Assembly: GCA_001896725.1 (NCBI GenBank)
Contig: MPPA01000032.1
Coordinates: forward strand, 1 to 35,639
DNA length: 35,639 bases
Direction: 5' to 3'
Source of the DNA: Methanococcoides sp. EBM-47
GTDB lineage: Archaea > Halobacteriota > Methanosarcinia > Methanosarcinales > Methanosarcinaceae
In this document: positions 16,904-25,696 of the stretch, one piece after another
How positions within the stretch are numbered: the stretch's first letter is position 1
How the letters are laid out: each line of letters starts with the position of its first letter
Program-made: the position numbers and the translations under genes
Notes under the pieces: generated by a model
What the model saw: only the letters and a program-made list of their open reading frames with translations
Databases searched by the model: none
What the model was told of the DNA's origin: nothing

Positions 16904-17148
16904 GTGCGAAAGGGATTTCCAAAATATCTTACCCCATGGAACGAAGAGGATATTGTGAAATTAGTAGAAATGTTCCATGAAAAAAAAGTATCGATGAGAT
17001 TTCTCATATCTTACAACGAACCAAATATGATATAATAGCTAAACTGGAGAGATCGGGTCTTATAAAGTCAAATGCAACCAGTGTAAAAATATGCGATACT
17101 TGCAATTCTAGGAATAATTGCACATTGGACTTAAATAAAAGAATTTAG
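16904..17148 (+). pseudogene. Frameshifted SANT-like domain plus Cys cluster, relative of the upstream C-terminus
   Basis: From a GTG at 16904 one frame reads KYLTPWNEEDIVKLVEMFHEKK, then hits a run of eight A (16980-16987). Slipping back one base there gives SIDEISHILQRTKYDIIAK, LERSGLIKSN, and VKICDTCNSRNNCTLDL, ending at TAG 17146-17148. So a SANT-like repeat and a C-x2-C-x5-C cluster, like those of the preceding protein (CKQCTYSKEC), are split by a one-base shift in the A-run. It lies in a different frame from the upstream gene, 22 bp past its stop. It may be a decayed paralog, a sequencing error in a homopolymer, or a programmed -1 frameshift. Confidence 0.55.
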
Positions 17149-17186
17149 GCTTTGTAGAAAAGCTACTCTTGATTTTATTTTGACCT

Positions 17187-17317
17187 GGCTCTGTAGAAAT
17201 CGTTTTTTTTGATGAGCAAAAGAAATCTAAATTTTTAAATAATGTACCTGTATATATAGGTATAGAAATGATATTTCAGGCTAATGATACTGATTTTTAG
17301 AGGAATTCTACAGAGCC
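17187..17317. mobile_element. MITE-like element with terminal inverted repeats
   Basis: A 131-bp segment starts with GGCTCTGTAGAAAT (17187-17200) and ends with ATTCTACAGAGCC (17305-17317), inverted repeats matching over 12 bp. It encodes no transposase, and a small inverted repeat (TACCT 17245-17249, AGGTA 17258-17262) is inside. A variant of the same end, GGCTTTGTAGAAAA, begins at 17148, 39 bp upstream, possibly the end of an older insertion. No clear target duplication is visible. This fits a non-autonomous IS derivative. Confidence 0.6.
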
Positions 17318-17318
17318 C

Positions 17319-17508
17319 ATTTTAGACGCGTTTAAAAATTTATTGTCCGAACTAGAAGAGCGAAAAGTCAATAGAAGAGCTTGCTATTGAATTTGGGTAC
17401 AGAAATGTTTCTTTGAATTTAAAGAACTATGAGACAACTCTAACAGTATTCCTATGCCCTGCTTGTGAATATATAATTATGGACATGATCTTTGATTATC
17501 GTGCATAA
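17319..17508 (+). pseudogene. Gene remnant, possibly helix-turn-helix type
   Basis: Directly after the MITE end, one frame reads FKNLLSELEERK and, after a one-base shift near 17364, SIEELAIEFGYRNVSLNLK followed by VFLCPACEYIIMDMIFDYRA to TAA at 17506-17508. The SIEELA segment resembles the SIEEIAK and SIDEISH helices of the two SANT-like genes upstream, and CPAC recalls their Cys clusters. No start codon or ribosome site is seen. It is probably the decayed tail of another family member, cut by the MITE. Confidence 0.35.
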
Positions 17509-17525
17509 TAATAGAAGAAATCCAA

Positions 17526-18353
17526 TCAAAAAACACTCTTTTTATTTTTCTTATCTTTTATATAAATAATAACACTTTTATCCAAATCCTGCTGTTTTTT
17601 TCTGTCAATCTCGAAAAGGTCTATTGCTACTACAAGATCTCCAAGTTTTTTGTATCCATAACTTCTGGGATCGAAAGTAGAACTGCGTTTTATTATTTTA
17701 TCGCCTACTTCTGCTAGAGAAGCCCATCCATCCTCATTTGCAGAATCCTCCACGGCAGCTCTCAAAAGATTTACGAGCTTTGAGTCCCCTTTAAGTTTAT
17801 TGCTATCCTTTATGTCCGTTAATGATGGAGTTGATACCTCTATTACTTTAGCCTCTTCCCCTCGTAAGTTTTCAGTATAAATGAATTTATCACAGGCTGA
17901 AGCAAACGCAGAAGGCGTTTTTTTTTCCCCAAAGCCATAGACTTTAACGCCTGATTCTCGAATCCTTTGTGCAAGGCGTGTGAAATCACTATCACTTGAT
18001 ATAATGCAAAATCCATCAAATCTTTCTGTATGAAGCAGGTCCATAGCATCAATTATAAGAGCACTATCTGTTGCATTCTTACCATCGGTGTAGGCGAACT
18101 GCTGTATTGGCTGCATAGAATGATCAAGCAGTATTTTTTTCCATGAGTTCAGGTTTGGTTTTGTCCAGTCTCCATAGATCCTTTTCACAATTGCAATTCC
18201 ATAAATTGCAATCTCATCCATCAATCCTTCTATGATCGATGGCTGAGCATTATCTGCATCTATTAGCACAGCCAGTTTTTCATTAGTCCTTACGTAGTCT
18301 CTCAAGTCTCTCATAACACCATCTTTAGATCTATACTCAAATTCTGCCATCAT
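17526..18353 (-). CDS. NYN-domain ribonuclease-like protein with OST-HTH/LOTUS domain (LabA-type)
   Basis: The 275-aa protein has an N-terminal NYN (PIN-like) domain with acidic residues that would bind Mg2+: LAVLIDADNA, DGKNATDSALIIDAMDLL, and IISSDSDFTRLAQRIRESG. About residues 185-265 form an OST-HTH/LOTUS domain (KLVNLLRAAVEDSANEDGWA, then DPRSYGYKKLGDLV), a fold that binds RNA or G-quadruplexes. It is expected to cleave or bind RNA; bacterial LabA/DUF88 relatives are widespread and poorly defined. I chose the first of two adjacent ATGs; an in-frame ATG 45 bp further upstream (18398) is the alternative. A TATA-like TTTTTTATA (18404-18412) predicts transcription starting near 18380, favouring the shorter form. 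No ribosome site is visible for either. It points against the nuclease genes. Confidence 0.85.
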   Translation of the reverse strand: MMAEFEYRSKDGVMRDLRDYVRTNEKLAVLIDADNAQPSIIEGLMDEIAIYGIAIVKRIYGDWTKPNLNSWKKILLDHSMQPIQQFAYTDGKNATDSALIIDAMDLLHTERFDGFCIISSDSDFTRLAQRIRESGVKVYGFGEKKTPSAFASACDKFIYTENLRGEEAKVIEVSTPSLTDIKDSNKLKGDSKLVNLLRAAVEDSANEDGWASLAEVGDKIIKRSSTFDPRSYGYKKLGDLVVAIDLFEIDRKKQQDLDKSVIIYIKDKKNKKSVF

Positions 18354-18427
18354 GATGATTGATTTTGTACAGTTTAATGTTTTTTGGGCATTTAACATTT
18401 TCTATAAAAAAATACGGTTTGCTTTGT

Positions 18428-18585
18428 TCATTCAACCTTCAGTATTTCTCCATTTTTTAGATAAGATTTTATTGTGTCAATAGATTCAGTTACATTTTAA
18501 TATAATTTTTGCAATTCAGCTTTGGGTCAATGACTTCTAACCACGTTTTTACCGTTTCGTATTTATCCAATGTTTCCCATTTCAT
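18428..18585 (-). pseudogene. Short frameshifted remnant, possibly an integrase N-terminus
   Basis: From an ATG at 18585 the minus strand reads MKWETLDKYETVKTWLEVID and on to KNYIK; after a one-base shift it continues NVTESIDTIKSYLKNGEIL to a TGA at 18428-18430. The YETVKTWL start followed by a helix resembles the N-terminal SAM-like domain of archaeal tyrosine recombinases, but the catalytic domain is absent. The identification is weak. It lies at the right edge of the accessory island. Confidence 0.3.
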
Positions 18586-18608
18586 GCTTAACAACTCACC
18601 GTACGCAT

Positions 18609-18648
18609 CGGATCATGCAGAAATATCCGATCCGTAATATATAAATTA
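18609..18648 (+). promoter_or_regulatory. Inverted-repeat operator candidate with TATA box, upstream of the Lrp-type gene
   Basis: CGGATC (18609-18614) and GATCCG (18629-18634) form an inverted repeat with arm starts 20 bp apart, about two helical turns, so a dimer could grip one face. The TATA box TATATAAA (18638-18645) follows within 4 bp, so a bound regulator would block TBP. The predicted transcription start is near 18668, beyond the GGAGGG at 18649-18654, which complicates start choice for the gene. Confidence 0.5.
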
Positions 18649-18676
18649 GGAGGGATGATGTATTACCGTAGTTGGC

Positions 18677-18898
18677 GTGACCATGGTAAATGTGCTGCCT
18701 GGAAAAGAAAGGTCAGCTTACACAGAACTACAAAGCATTGAAGGCATCAAGGATATTTATCATGTTTTTGGAGAATACGACTTTGTTATAATTGTGGATG
18801 TTGAAGACCTCAGCAGATTGAACAGTATAGTCGATGACATCAGAGAAAACGAATTTGTTACAGCCACACAGACCATAGTTGGGGCCGAGCTGAAATAA
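18677..18898 (+). CDS. Stand-alone Lrp/AsnC effector-binding (RAM) domain protein
   Basis: The product is one alpha-beta RAM domain with no helix-turn-helix: TMVNVLPGKERSAYTEL, IEGIKDIYHVFGEYDFVIIV, then NEFVTATQTIVGAEL. Such short proteins form dimers to octamers and bind amino acids; they may modulate full-length Lrp regulators or neighbouring enzymes. The listed start is GTG 18677. The frame is open further up, and the strong site GGAGGG (18649-18654) stands 7 nt before an in-frame ATT at 18662, which would add TVVGV, completing the first beta strand expected of the fold. If instead the TATA box at 18638 is used, the message would lack that site and GTG or ATG 18683 would be near-leaderless starts. 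An inverted repeat precedes the gene, and autoregulation is possible. Confidence 0.85.
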   Translation: MTMVNVLPGKERSAYTELQSIEGIKDIYHVFGEYDFVIIVDVEDLSRLNSIVDDIRENEFVTATQTIVGAELK

Positions 18899-18981
18899 AG
18901 ATGGTGCAGTATATTTATATTTAGTTACTTTTTATATAATGAAAGGTTTTAGCTGACAGGCTTAACTAAGGATGATAGTAC

Positions 18982-20850
18982 ATGGAAATCCCAATTGCAG
19001 AAGAACTTGCAAAAAATCAGAGATCAATTAGTGTAGCTGAATTCTTTGAGAAGAACAGGCAAATACTTGGATTTGACTCAGCTCCCCGGAGCCTTATCAC
19101 CACTATAAAAGAAGCTGTGGATAACTCCCTGGACGCCTGTGAGGAAGCTGAGATACTTCCTGATATCCTCGTACAAGTGGAAAGGTCGGACAAAGACAGC
19201 TTAGTGATCATTGTTGAGGACAACGGACCAGGGATAATAAAGGAGCAAATACCAAATGTTTTTGCAAAGCTGCTGTATGGATCAAGGTTCCATGCTCTGA
19301 AACAAAGCAGAGGACAGCAGGGCATAGGTATATCCGCATCTGTACTATACTCTCAGTTGACTTCAGGCCATCCCACAAGGATCATATCAAAGATCGGGGA
19401 GGGAAAGCCTGCGCACTATTATGAGCTAATGATCAACACAGGTACAAATGAACCTGAGATACTGAAGGAGGAAATACTTGATTGGGACCGGCATCATGGA
19501 ACGCGTATCGAGCTGGAGATGGAAGCCTCTTATGTAAAGGGAAGAAGACAGTCAGTGACCGAGTATCTGAGATCAACGGCCATAGTAAATCCTCATGCAC
19601 GTATAAAGCTTATAGAACCTGACAAAAATGAGATCCTGTTCGAAAGGGCAACTGATAAGATACCAGAGGCTGCAAAAGAAATTCTTCCTCACCCGCATGG
19701 AATTGAACTGGGAACGCTCATGAAGATGCTCAGGTATACTGAGAGACAAAAACTGACACCTTTTCTGCGATACTCCTTTTCAAAGATAGGGCACCTTACA
19801 GCAGAAGAGATCTGTAAGGCTTCTGGTCTTGATGGAGAAATGGACCCCCATGAGATCAACAGGGACCAGGCAAAGAAATTGCTTGATGCCTTTGGCAAGG
19901 TAAAGATCATGGCCCCTCCTACCGATTGTCTTTCTCCTATAGGTGATGATCTGATCTTCAAAGGCCTGGAAAAGGAGTTCAATGTGGACTTTATTGTAAC
20001 TACCAGCAGAGCACCATCGGTCTATTCCGGAAATCCTTTTCTTGTGGAAGTAGGAATGGCCTATGGAGGTGACCTGCAGAAAGAAGACCGTGTGGATATC
20101 CTGCGCTTTGCCAACAGGGTACCCTTGCTGTACCAGCAAGGCGGGTGCGTGACCACACATGCCATAGAATCCATAAAGTGGAAACAATATGGCCTCAACC
20201 AGCCTGGGGGAGGGCTGCCCACTGGACCAGTCGCCATATTGGTTCACGTAGCATCAACAAATGTTCCTTTCACTTCTGAGTCAAAGGATGCCATAGCCAG
20301 TATTCCTGAAATAAAAAATGAGATCGAGCTGGCAATAAAGGAAGTCGGCCGTAAGCTCAACATGTATATGAATCGGCAGGAGAACCTGAAAAGACGCAGA
20401 GAGAAAGAGATAATAATTACCAAAATACTTCCAAAGATGGCAAAAAAACTTGCAGAAACACTGGATAAAGATGTGCCGGATATCGATCCTGTTGTTGCGA
20501 GGATTATGGGTAACCTGCTCGTGAGCAGAAAAATAAGCCGCAATGTTGATGATAGTGCAAGGATCTCTCTAATGATCAAGAATTTCTCAGGTAAGGCCAT
20601 GGAGTGTACCGTACACGAAATAGTCCCTTTCAAAATAAGAGAAACAATACCAGAACCCAAGGTAATAACCATGGGCAATGACTTTGATTATGTATGGAAG
20701 ATATCAGTCCCCTCTGGTTCTTCGAAGGCCATAAGCTATGTAGTGGATACATTATCCGATGCGGAAGCTGCAAAGTTTCCTGAAGTGATCGTGGAAGGAC
20801 TTGATGAAGAACTCGTAACAGGTGCAAAGGCTATCAGGGGTCTTGTTTGA
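18982..20850 (+). CDS. top6B: DNA topoisomerase VI subunit B
   Basis: The 622-aa ATPase subunit of the type IIB topoisomerase closes on DNA and drives strand passage to remove supercoils and decatenate chromosomes. GHKL motifs are clear: [17 protein letters not shown] (about residues 36-52, with the catalytic Glu and Mg-binding Asn), EDNGPGI (about 77-83), and [21 protein letters not shown] (about 109-129, ATP lid). A helix-two-turns-helix and transducer domain follow ([27 protein letters not shown]), with a C-terminal Ig-like domain. The ATG has AGGATGA 6 nt upstream. TATA-like boxes lie at about 18908 and 18930. The stop codon abuts the ATG of top6A, so the subunits are made from one message. 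Confidence 0.97.
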   Translation: MEIPIAEELAKNQRSISVAEFFEKNRQILGFDSAPRSLITTIKEAVDNSLDACEEAEILPDILVQVERSDKDSLVIIVEDNGPGIIKEQIPNVFAKLLYGSRFHALKQSRGQQGIGISASVLYSQLTSGHPTRIISKIGEGKPAHYYELMINTGTNEPEILKEEILDWDRHHGTRIELEMEASYVKGRRQSVTEYLRSTAIVNPHARIKLIEPDKNEILFERATDKIPEAAKEILPHPHGIELGTLMKMLRYTERQKLTPFLRYSFSKIGHLTAEEICKASGLDGEMDPHEINRDQAKKLLDAFGKVKIMAPPTDCLSPIGDDLIFKGLEKEFNVDFIVTTSRAPSVYSGNPFLVEVGMAYGGDLQKEDRVDILRFANRVPLLYQQGGCVTTHAIESIKWKQYGLNQPGGGLPTGPVAILVHVASTNVPFTSESKDAIASIPEIKNEIELAIKEVGRKLNMYMNRQENLKRRREKEIIITKILPKMAKKLAETLDKDVPDIDPVVARIMGNLLVSRKISRNVDDSARISLMIKNFSGKAMECTVHEIVPFKIRETIPEPKVITMGNDFDYVWKISVPSGSSKAISYVVDTLSDAEAAKFPEVIVEGLDEELVTGAKAIRGLV

Positions 20851-21960
20851 ATGACAAAGGAAATATCACAACAAAAAAAAGAACATGATGAGCTTGCAAG
20901 CAGTCGTCTTTATGGCCTGGCAAATGCAATATATAAACAGTTCCTGGATGGAGAAGTGCCATCTGTCAGCATGCCAACAAGGACCAAGAACAATATAGAG
21001 TACAACGATGACTCTGAGGTCTGGGTATATGGAGACCGGGAAAGCGAACGCAGTGCAAAGACCGTAAAGGGAGCTTTCCAGCTGCTTAAATCTGTACATA
21101 CTGTTGACTTCCTGATCAAGAACCATCTTTATCAGAACCGTGGATCCACATTAAGGGAACTTTATTACATCTCCGAGAACTGGGATATTGCCAAGTTCCG
21201 TGAACAGCCTGAAAGTGACAGGCTCATAGAAGACCTGGAGATCATTACAGGACTGCAGAGAGAATATTTTCACATGCGCCCAGAAGAGGATGGGGCCACC
21301 ATGTTCGGACCTATTAGGATCCGGGAAGATACTAAAAGGGGAGCAAGAACGATCCACTGCCAGGAAGACATCGGAGAAAGCGGGTATCAGATACCGTTCA
21401 ATGTGGAGAACATAGAGTTCCTTGAGCATGATGCTGATTTTATAATAGCTGTTGAAACAGGTGGTATGTATGCCAGGCTTATTGAGAACGGGTTCGATGA
21501 AAAATACAATGCTATACTTGTACATCTTAAAGGGCAGCCTGCGAGGTCCACCAGACGTATAATAAAACGCATGAACGAAGAGTTATCTCTGCCCGTTGCG
21601 GTGTTCACTGATGGGGACCCTTGGTCATACCGTATTTTTGCGTCCGTGGCATATGGTGCCATCAAAAGTGCACATCTTTCTGAACACATGGCAACACCTG
21701 GAGCAATGTTCATAGGGGTTCAGCCCTCAGATATCGTGGAATACGAACTATCCACTGATAAACTGACTGAAAAGGATGTGAACGCCCTTAGAAGCGAACT
21801 TAGCGATCCGCGTTTTGCTACAGACTATTGGAAAGAGCAGATCAACCTGCAGCTTGAGATCAATAAGAAGGCCGAACAGCAGGCATTTGCAGGTAAAGGT
21901 TTGGATTTCGTCACCGACAGATATCTGCCTGAAAGACTTACAGACCTAAAGATCATTTAA
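20851..21960 (+). CDS. top6A: DNA topoisomerase VI subunit A (Spo11-like)
   Basis: The 369-aa catalytic subunit cuts both strands through a tyrosine in a winged-helix (CAP-like) domain; [13 protein letters not shown] holds the candidate nucleophile at Tyr105 or Tyr106. The TOPRIM domain shows the acidic residues in [18 protein letters not shown] (Glu about 202) and [16 protein letters not shown] (Asp-x-Asp about 254-256) that bind Mg2+. Length and order fit archaeal Top6A, related to eukaryotic Spo11. It starts directly at the base after the top6B stop, without an intergenic gap, so translational coupling is likely. Confidence 0.97.
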   Translation: MTKEISQQKKEHDELASSRLYGLANAIYKQFLDGEVPSVSMPTRTKNNIEYNDDSEVWVYGDRESERSAKTVKGAFQLLKSVHTVDFLIKNHLYQNRGSTLRELYYISENWDIAKFREQPESDRLIEDLEIITGLQREYFHMRPEEDGATMFGPIRIREDTKRGARTIHCQEDIGESGYQIPFNVENIEFLEHDADFIIAVETGGMYARLIENGFDEKYNAILVHLKGQPARSTRRIIKRMNEELSLPVAVFTDGDPWSYRIFASVAYGAIKSAHLSEHMATPGAMFIGVQPSDIVEYELSTDKLTEKDVNALRSELSDPRFATDYWKEQINLQLEINKKAEQQAFAGKGLDFVTDRYLPERLTDLKII

Positions 21961-21994
21961 ACAAAATATACCATCGGTATAAGGAACATTTATA

Positions 21995-23095
21995 ATGAAC
22001 GATAAGGCCTCTCTATATCTGAACAATTTATTGGGAACTCCTGCAGGATCATTTGAGTCACGCCTTGCAATATCCCTAGCTATAATGTTCTTATCTATTG
22101 TAATTGCCACAATCGCTGATTTTCTCTTTAAGAGGGGATTCCTATATTATACGGCAAAAACAAAATTCGAATCTGGTCCTCTCATTGTAGATGCACTAAG
22201 GAAACCGATGTATCTGACCATTATTATCAATGGTATGTTCTTCTCTTTGCATTATACGGGCCTTACAACTATCTATATGACAATATTTGATGGCATAGGC
22301 CTCACTTTGCTGTGCATTATCTGGATGATCACTTTAATCAGGATCAATAAGATCCTATTTGATAAGGTGTTCCCGCACCTGACACGTAAAACAGAAACCC
22401 GGGTCGATGATGAGCTGTTGCCTTTATTTAAAGGAATAATAAATGCAGCACTTGTGTTCATCGGAGCTTTAACGATATTGAATGTCATCTGGAACATTAA
22501 TGTCACACCCCTGTTCGCATCAGCGGGGATAGCAAGTATTGCCGTGGCATTTGCAGCACAGGACTCCATTGCACAGTTTTTTGGTGGTATCTCCATATAT
22601 TTCGATCAGCCTTTTATAAAAGGAGACAGGATCGAACTGGAAAGTGGAGAGATAGGTATCGTCCATGAAGTGGGTATAAGGACTACAAGAATAATGAACC
22701 TGTACAATAACATGATAATTATACCTAACAGCATAATTGCAAACAGCAAGATCATAAACTATACTTCACCTCAGTCTATAATGATGGTGAAGACGACTGT
22801 GGGTGTTGCCTATGGATCTGACGTGGAGAAGGTAAAAAAGGTCTTATATGCAATAATCCGGGATATAGACCTGGTCCTTGATGACCCTGCTGCTGCAGTA
22901 CGGTTAGAGAATTACGGAGATTCAAGCCTTAATTTCGGGATTTATATGTGGATAAAAAGTCCCTCTGACAAAATGAAGCTAATAGACACGGTCAATAGCC
23001 AGATTTCTGAAGAGTTTAAAAAAGAGAGCATAGAAATCCCCTTCCCGACTCGTACCCTTTATATAAAGAGAACGGAAGAGAATATGACGAACTAA
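21995..23095 (+). CDS. MscS-family mechanosensitive ion channel
   Basis: The 366-aa membrane protein should open under membrane tension to release solutes on osmotic downshift. Four to five hydrophobic segments fill residues 20-165. The pore helix and beta domain are diagnostic: FASAGIASIAVAFAAQDSIA, then FFGGISIYFDQPFIKGDRIE, and MNLYNNMIIIPNSIIANSKI. A C-terminal alpha-beta domain ends at TRTLYIKR. The ATG has AAGGA 9 nt upstream. It lies 34 bp after top6A and may be read from the same transcript. Its stop is 101 bp from the convergent ABC importer. Confidence 0.93.
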   Translation: MNDKASLYLNNLLGTPAGSFESRLAISLAIMFLSIVIATIADFLFKRGFLYYTAKTKFESGPLIVDALRKPMYLTIIINGMFFSLHYTGLTTIYMTIFDGIGLTLLCIIWMITLIRINKILFDKVFPHLTRKTETRVDDELLPLFKGIINAALVFIGALTILNVIWNINVTPLFASAGIASIAVAFAAQDSIAQFFGGISIYFDQPFIKGDRIELESGEIGIVHEVGIRTTRIMNLYNNMIIIPNSIIANSKIINYTSPQSIMMVKTTVGVAYGSDVEKVKKVLYAIIRDIDLVLDDPAAAVRLENYGDSSLNFGIYMWIKSPSDKMKLIDTVNSQISEEFKKESIEIPFPTRTLYIKRTEENMTN

Positions 23096-23196
23096 ATGTG
23101 GGAACACATGTATGATGTCCCTGCATAAAGATGCACATAGTGTACCCAGAATGAGGGATAAATTAAGACTGATTAGAAGGCATATTCTCCTCTTAG

Positions 23197-23808
23197 TTAA
23201 CCAGTATTTATATCAGATAGGTGCAGAACATCATGACATAATTTGTTTATTAGATTTTTATCATGGCTAACAACTAGAACCCCTATATTCAACTCTTCAA
23301 CTATGTTCAAAATACTCTCCCATATCTGAGCTTGAGTAATGGCATCAACCATTGTGGTTATCTCATCGGCTATTAAAAACTTAGTTCCTGGCCCTAAAGC
23401 CCTTGCAAGAGCAAACCTTTGGAGCTCTCCTCCGGAAAGCTCATTTGGCCATCTGTTTAACCAATTCTCCTTTATTCCAAAGGATTCTAAAAGCTCCTGT
23501 GAAACAATATGTCCTTCATTTAAGATATCTTTCATTTTCCATTTTGGATTTACAGCTTTTTCAGGGTGCTGAAAGATAAGCTGGACAGGATTATATATGC
23601 CTGATGGGATTTTTTTTCCATCAAGGCTTACAGTTCCATTATAATTAGTTTCATAACCAGACAGTATCTTACATAAGGTAGATTTACCACTCCCACTATC
23701 TCCGATGAGCCCTAGCACCTCTCCACTACCTAATGATATGTTCACATTCCTTAATATCCAATTGTCCTTTTTGTATCCAAAACTTATATTTTCAGCTTTA
23801 AGATACAT
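23197..23808 (-). CDS. Peptide/nickel-type ABC importer, second ATP-binding protein (DppF/NikE-like)
   Basis: The 203-aa ATPase carries Walker A GDSGSGKSTLCK (about 36-47), the Q-loop at LIFQHPEKAVNPKWK, the signature LSGGELQRFALARAL (about 123-137), and Walker B KFLIADEITTM, followed by the H-loop VVSHDKNL. It energises import with the first ATPase and the two permeases. It is shorter than many DppF proteins, which carry about 60 more residues at the C-terminus, here absent, though all nucleotide motifs are intact. Its ATG overlaps the end of the preceding ATPase gene by 11 bp and has a GGTGAGGTG site, so translation is probably coupled. It is last in the five-gene operon. Confidence 0.92.
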   Translation of the reverse strand: MYLKAENISFGYKKDNWILRNVNISLGSGEVLGLIGDSGSGKSTLCKILSGYETNYNGTVSLDGKKIPSGIYNPVQLIFQHPEKAVNPKWKMKDILNEGHIVSQELLESFGIKENWLNRWPNELSGGELQRFALARALGPGTKFLIADEITTMVDAITQAQIWESILNIVEELNIGVLVVSHDKNLINKLCHDVLHLSDINTG

Positions 23809-24775
23809 TGTTGCACCTCACCAGTCCCTCATTTATCATTTTCAACTGAGGAGTACCTTTTGAACAATGTTCGTCCCTTATGGAACACCTTTCATAGAAG
23901 AAACACCCGTCAATTACCTCATCCTGCATTGGCTGATGGCCTTTTATTGCCTGGAATTTGTTTTGGGGAAGGGCGTTCCACAGAGCCCGTGTATACGGAT
24001 GCCTTAAATTCTCTCCATCGTTTTTAAAGTCTTCAATATTAGCTTCCTCTAATATCGTGCCGGCATAGAATATTGCGATTTTATCAGAGATCTTTAATGC
24101 AGCTTCTATATCGTGAGTAATAAGTATCACTGCACATCCTTTATTTGCCATGTCCCTGAAGTAGCTCAGCGTTTCGTTCAGATTTTTTTCATCAAGTCCG
24201 GGGGTCGGCTCGTCTGCTATCACGAGTTTTGAGGAATTCATTAAGGCAGTAGAGACCAGGACCCTCCTGGCCATACCCCCCGATAGTTCATGGGGGAACA
24301 TTCTGTCAACATCTGACTTTAGATCATATTTATGAAAAATATCCCTCTGAAGCTCCTTCATTAATTTCTCACTTTTCTTTTCAACATTTCCTATTACCTG
24401 ATCAGATATCCTCATTAAAGGGTCCAGGTAGTTTACAGATTGAGGAATAAGAGCTATTTCATTACCCCTTAACTTTTCTTTTCTCTCCTGGGTCAGTTCC
24501 TGCCCTTTATACTCCATTTTGCCAGAAAGTTTTGCATTTGATGGCAGGATCCCTAATATAGCATGTGCCAGAAGACTTTTACCTGACCCACTTGAGCCTA
24601 CAACAGCTAAAACCTCCCCACTGTATGCTTCCATGCTTAAATTGGAGATCACTTTGATTTCAGTTTTTCTAAGTCCAGAAGTATATTGGGAGAAAGAAAG
24701 TGAGATATCCTTGACCTTTAATAAAGCCTCATCCCCCTTCGTTCTTTCAACAGTTATTTCAGCATTACTTGTCAT
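23798..24775 (-). CDS. Peptide/nickel-type ABC importer, first ATP-binding protein (DppD/NikD-like)
   Basis: The 325-aa ATPase shows Walker A GSSGSGKSLLAHA (about 59-71), Q-loop IALIPQSVNYLDPLMRI, signature HELSGGMARRVLVSTAL, Walker B KLVIADEPTPGLD, and H-loop ILITHDIEAAL. The C-terminal oligopeptide/nickel extension is present: HPYTRALWNALP, then CFFYERC with later cysteines, as in OppD/DppD proteins. It pairs with the shorter ATPase that overlaps it by 11 bp. An AGGGATG-type site precedes the ATG. The gap to the upstream permease gene is 66 bp. Confidence 0.93.
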   Translation of the reverse strand: MTSNAEITVERTKGDEALLKVKDISLSFSQYTSGLRKTEIKVISNLSMEAYSGEVLAVVGSSGSGKSLLAHAILGILPSNAKLSGKMEYKGQELTQERKEKLRGNEIALIPQSVNYLDPLMRISDQVIGNVEKKSEKLMKELQRDIFHKYDLKSDVDRMFPHELSGGMARRVLVSTALMNSSKLVIADEPTPGLDEKNLNETLSYFRDMANKGCAVILITHDIEAALKISDKIAIFYAGTILEEANIEDFKNDGENLRHPYTRALWNALPQNKFQAIKGHQPMQDEVIDGCFFYERCSIRDEHCSKGTPQLKMINEGLVRCNNVS

Positions 24776-24841
24776 ACTTCATCCCTTTCAGTTTAATATC
24801 CATATTCTATGATAAATTATGATCTGATCTCTAAAGGCCGT

Positions 24842-25696
24842 TTATTCATGAGCTTTTTTCGGGTTCATCAGTTTATCCAGGTTTTCCCCTATCATATCAA
24901 AGGACAGGACTACGATCAATAGTGATAATCCCGGGAAAAAGGCAAGCCACCAGTATCCTGCTGATAAATACCTCATAGACTCTGATAAAATTATACCGAT
25001 CGCTGGCTCATGCGGCGAAAGCCCAAATCCCAGAAAAGTGACCGAAGCCTCATGCAGGATAGCATGTGGGAACATTAAGATCGTACCTAAAATGAACTGA
25101 GGGATCAAATGAGGCATAAAATGCTTTACAGCTATCCACCATTTGGATTTGCCAAAATTTCTTGATACCTGGATATAACCCTGGGTCTTTAGCTGTTTGA
25201 TCTCTGCTCTTACAATCCTTGTCAAACTTGTCCAGTGAGTGAACGCAACTCCCATGATTACTCCTGTGGCGCCTCCGCCCAATCCAATGGAAATAAGGAT
25301 TATTAAAAGTAGATGTGGTATTGAAAGGAAAACATCCACCAGCCAGGACACAAAGGAGTCCTCTATTTTCCCCACACTTGAAAGTAAGCCCAGTATTATA
25401 CTCAGTATAGTACTGATAGTAGAAGCAATAGCTCCGATCATTATGCTTAAACCCAGCCCTCCGAGAGTTCTTATGAACATATCCCTCCCCATCCAATCGG
25501 TTCCAAAGGGATGATCAAAGGATGGAGCAAGGTTCTTTGACTCAAAATCAGTAGACATTGATCTATTATCTATAAAAAAATTGGAAGCTACGATTGCGAT
25601 CAGTAGTAGTGATATAAAGCTTGTTAACAAGATCGTTTTCTGCCTTAAATTGAATCCTCTGAACAAGCCCTTGCTGATCGTTCCAGAAGCTGTCAT
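24842..25696 (-). CDS. Peptide/nickel-type ABC importer, permease (DppC/NikC-like)
   Basis: The 284-aa permease has about six membrane helices, beginning with TILLTSFISLLLIAIVASNF. The family marks are DHPFGTDWMGRDMFIRTLGG (about 61-80), which is the DppC signature, and the EAA loop region around RNFGKSKWWIAVKHFMPHLI, which docks the ATPases. It overlaps the stop of the preceding permease gene by 4 bp (ATGA) and has an ideal AGGAGG site, so the pair is translationally coupled. Confidence 0.92.
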   Translation of the reverse strand: MTASGTISKGLFRGFNLRQKTILLTSFISLLLIAIVASNFFIDNRSMSTDFESKNLAPSFDHPFGTDWMGRDMFIRTLGGLGLSIMIGAIASTISTILSIILGLLSSVGKIEDSFVSWLVDVFLSIPHLLLIILISIGLGGGATGVIMGVAFTHWTSLTRIVRAEIKQLKTQGYIQVSRNFGKSKWWIAVKHFMPHLIPQFILGTILMFPHAILHEASVTFLGFGLSPHEPAIGIILSESMRYLSAGYWWLAFFPGLSLLIVVLSFDMIGENLDKLMNPKKAHE

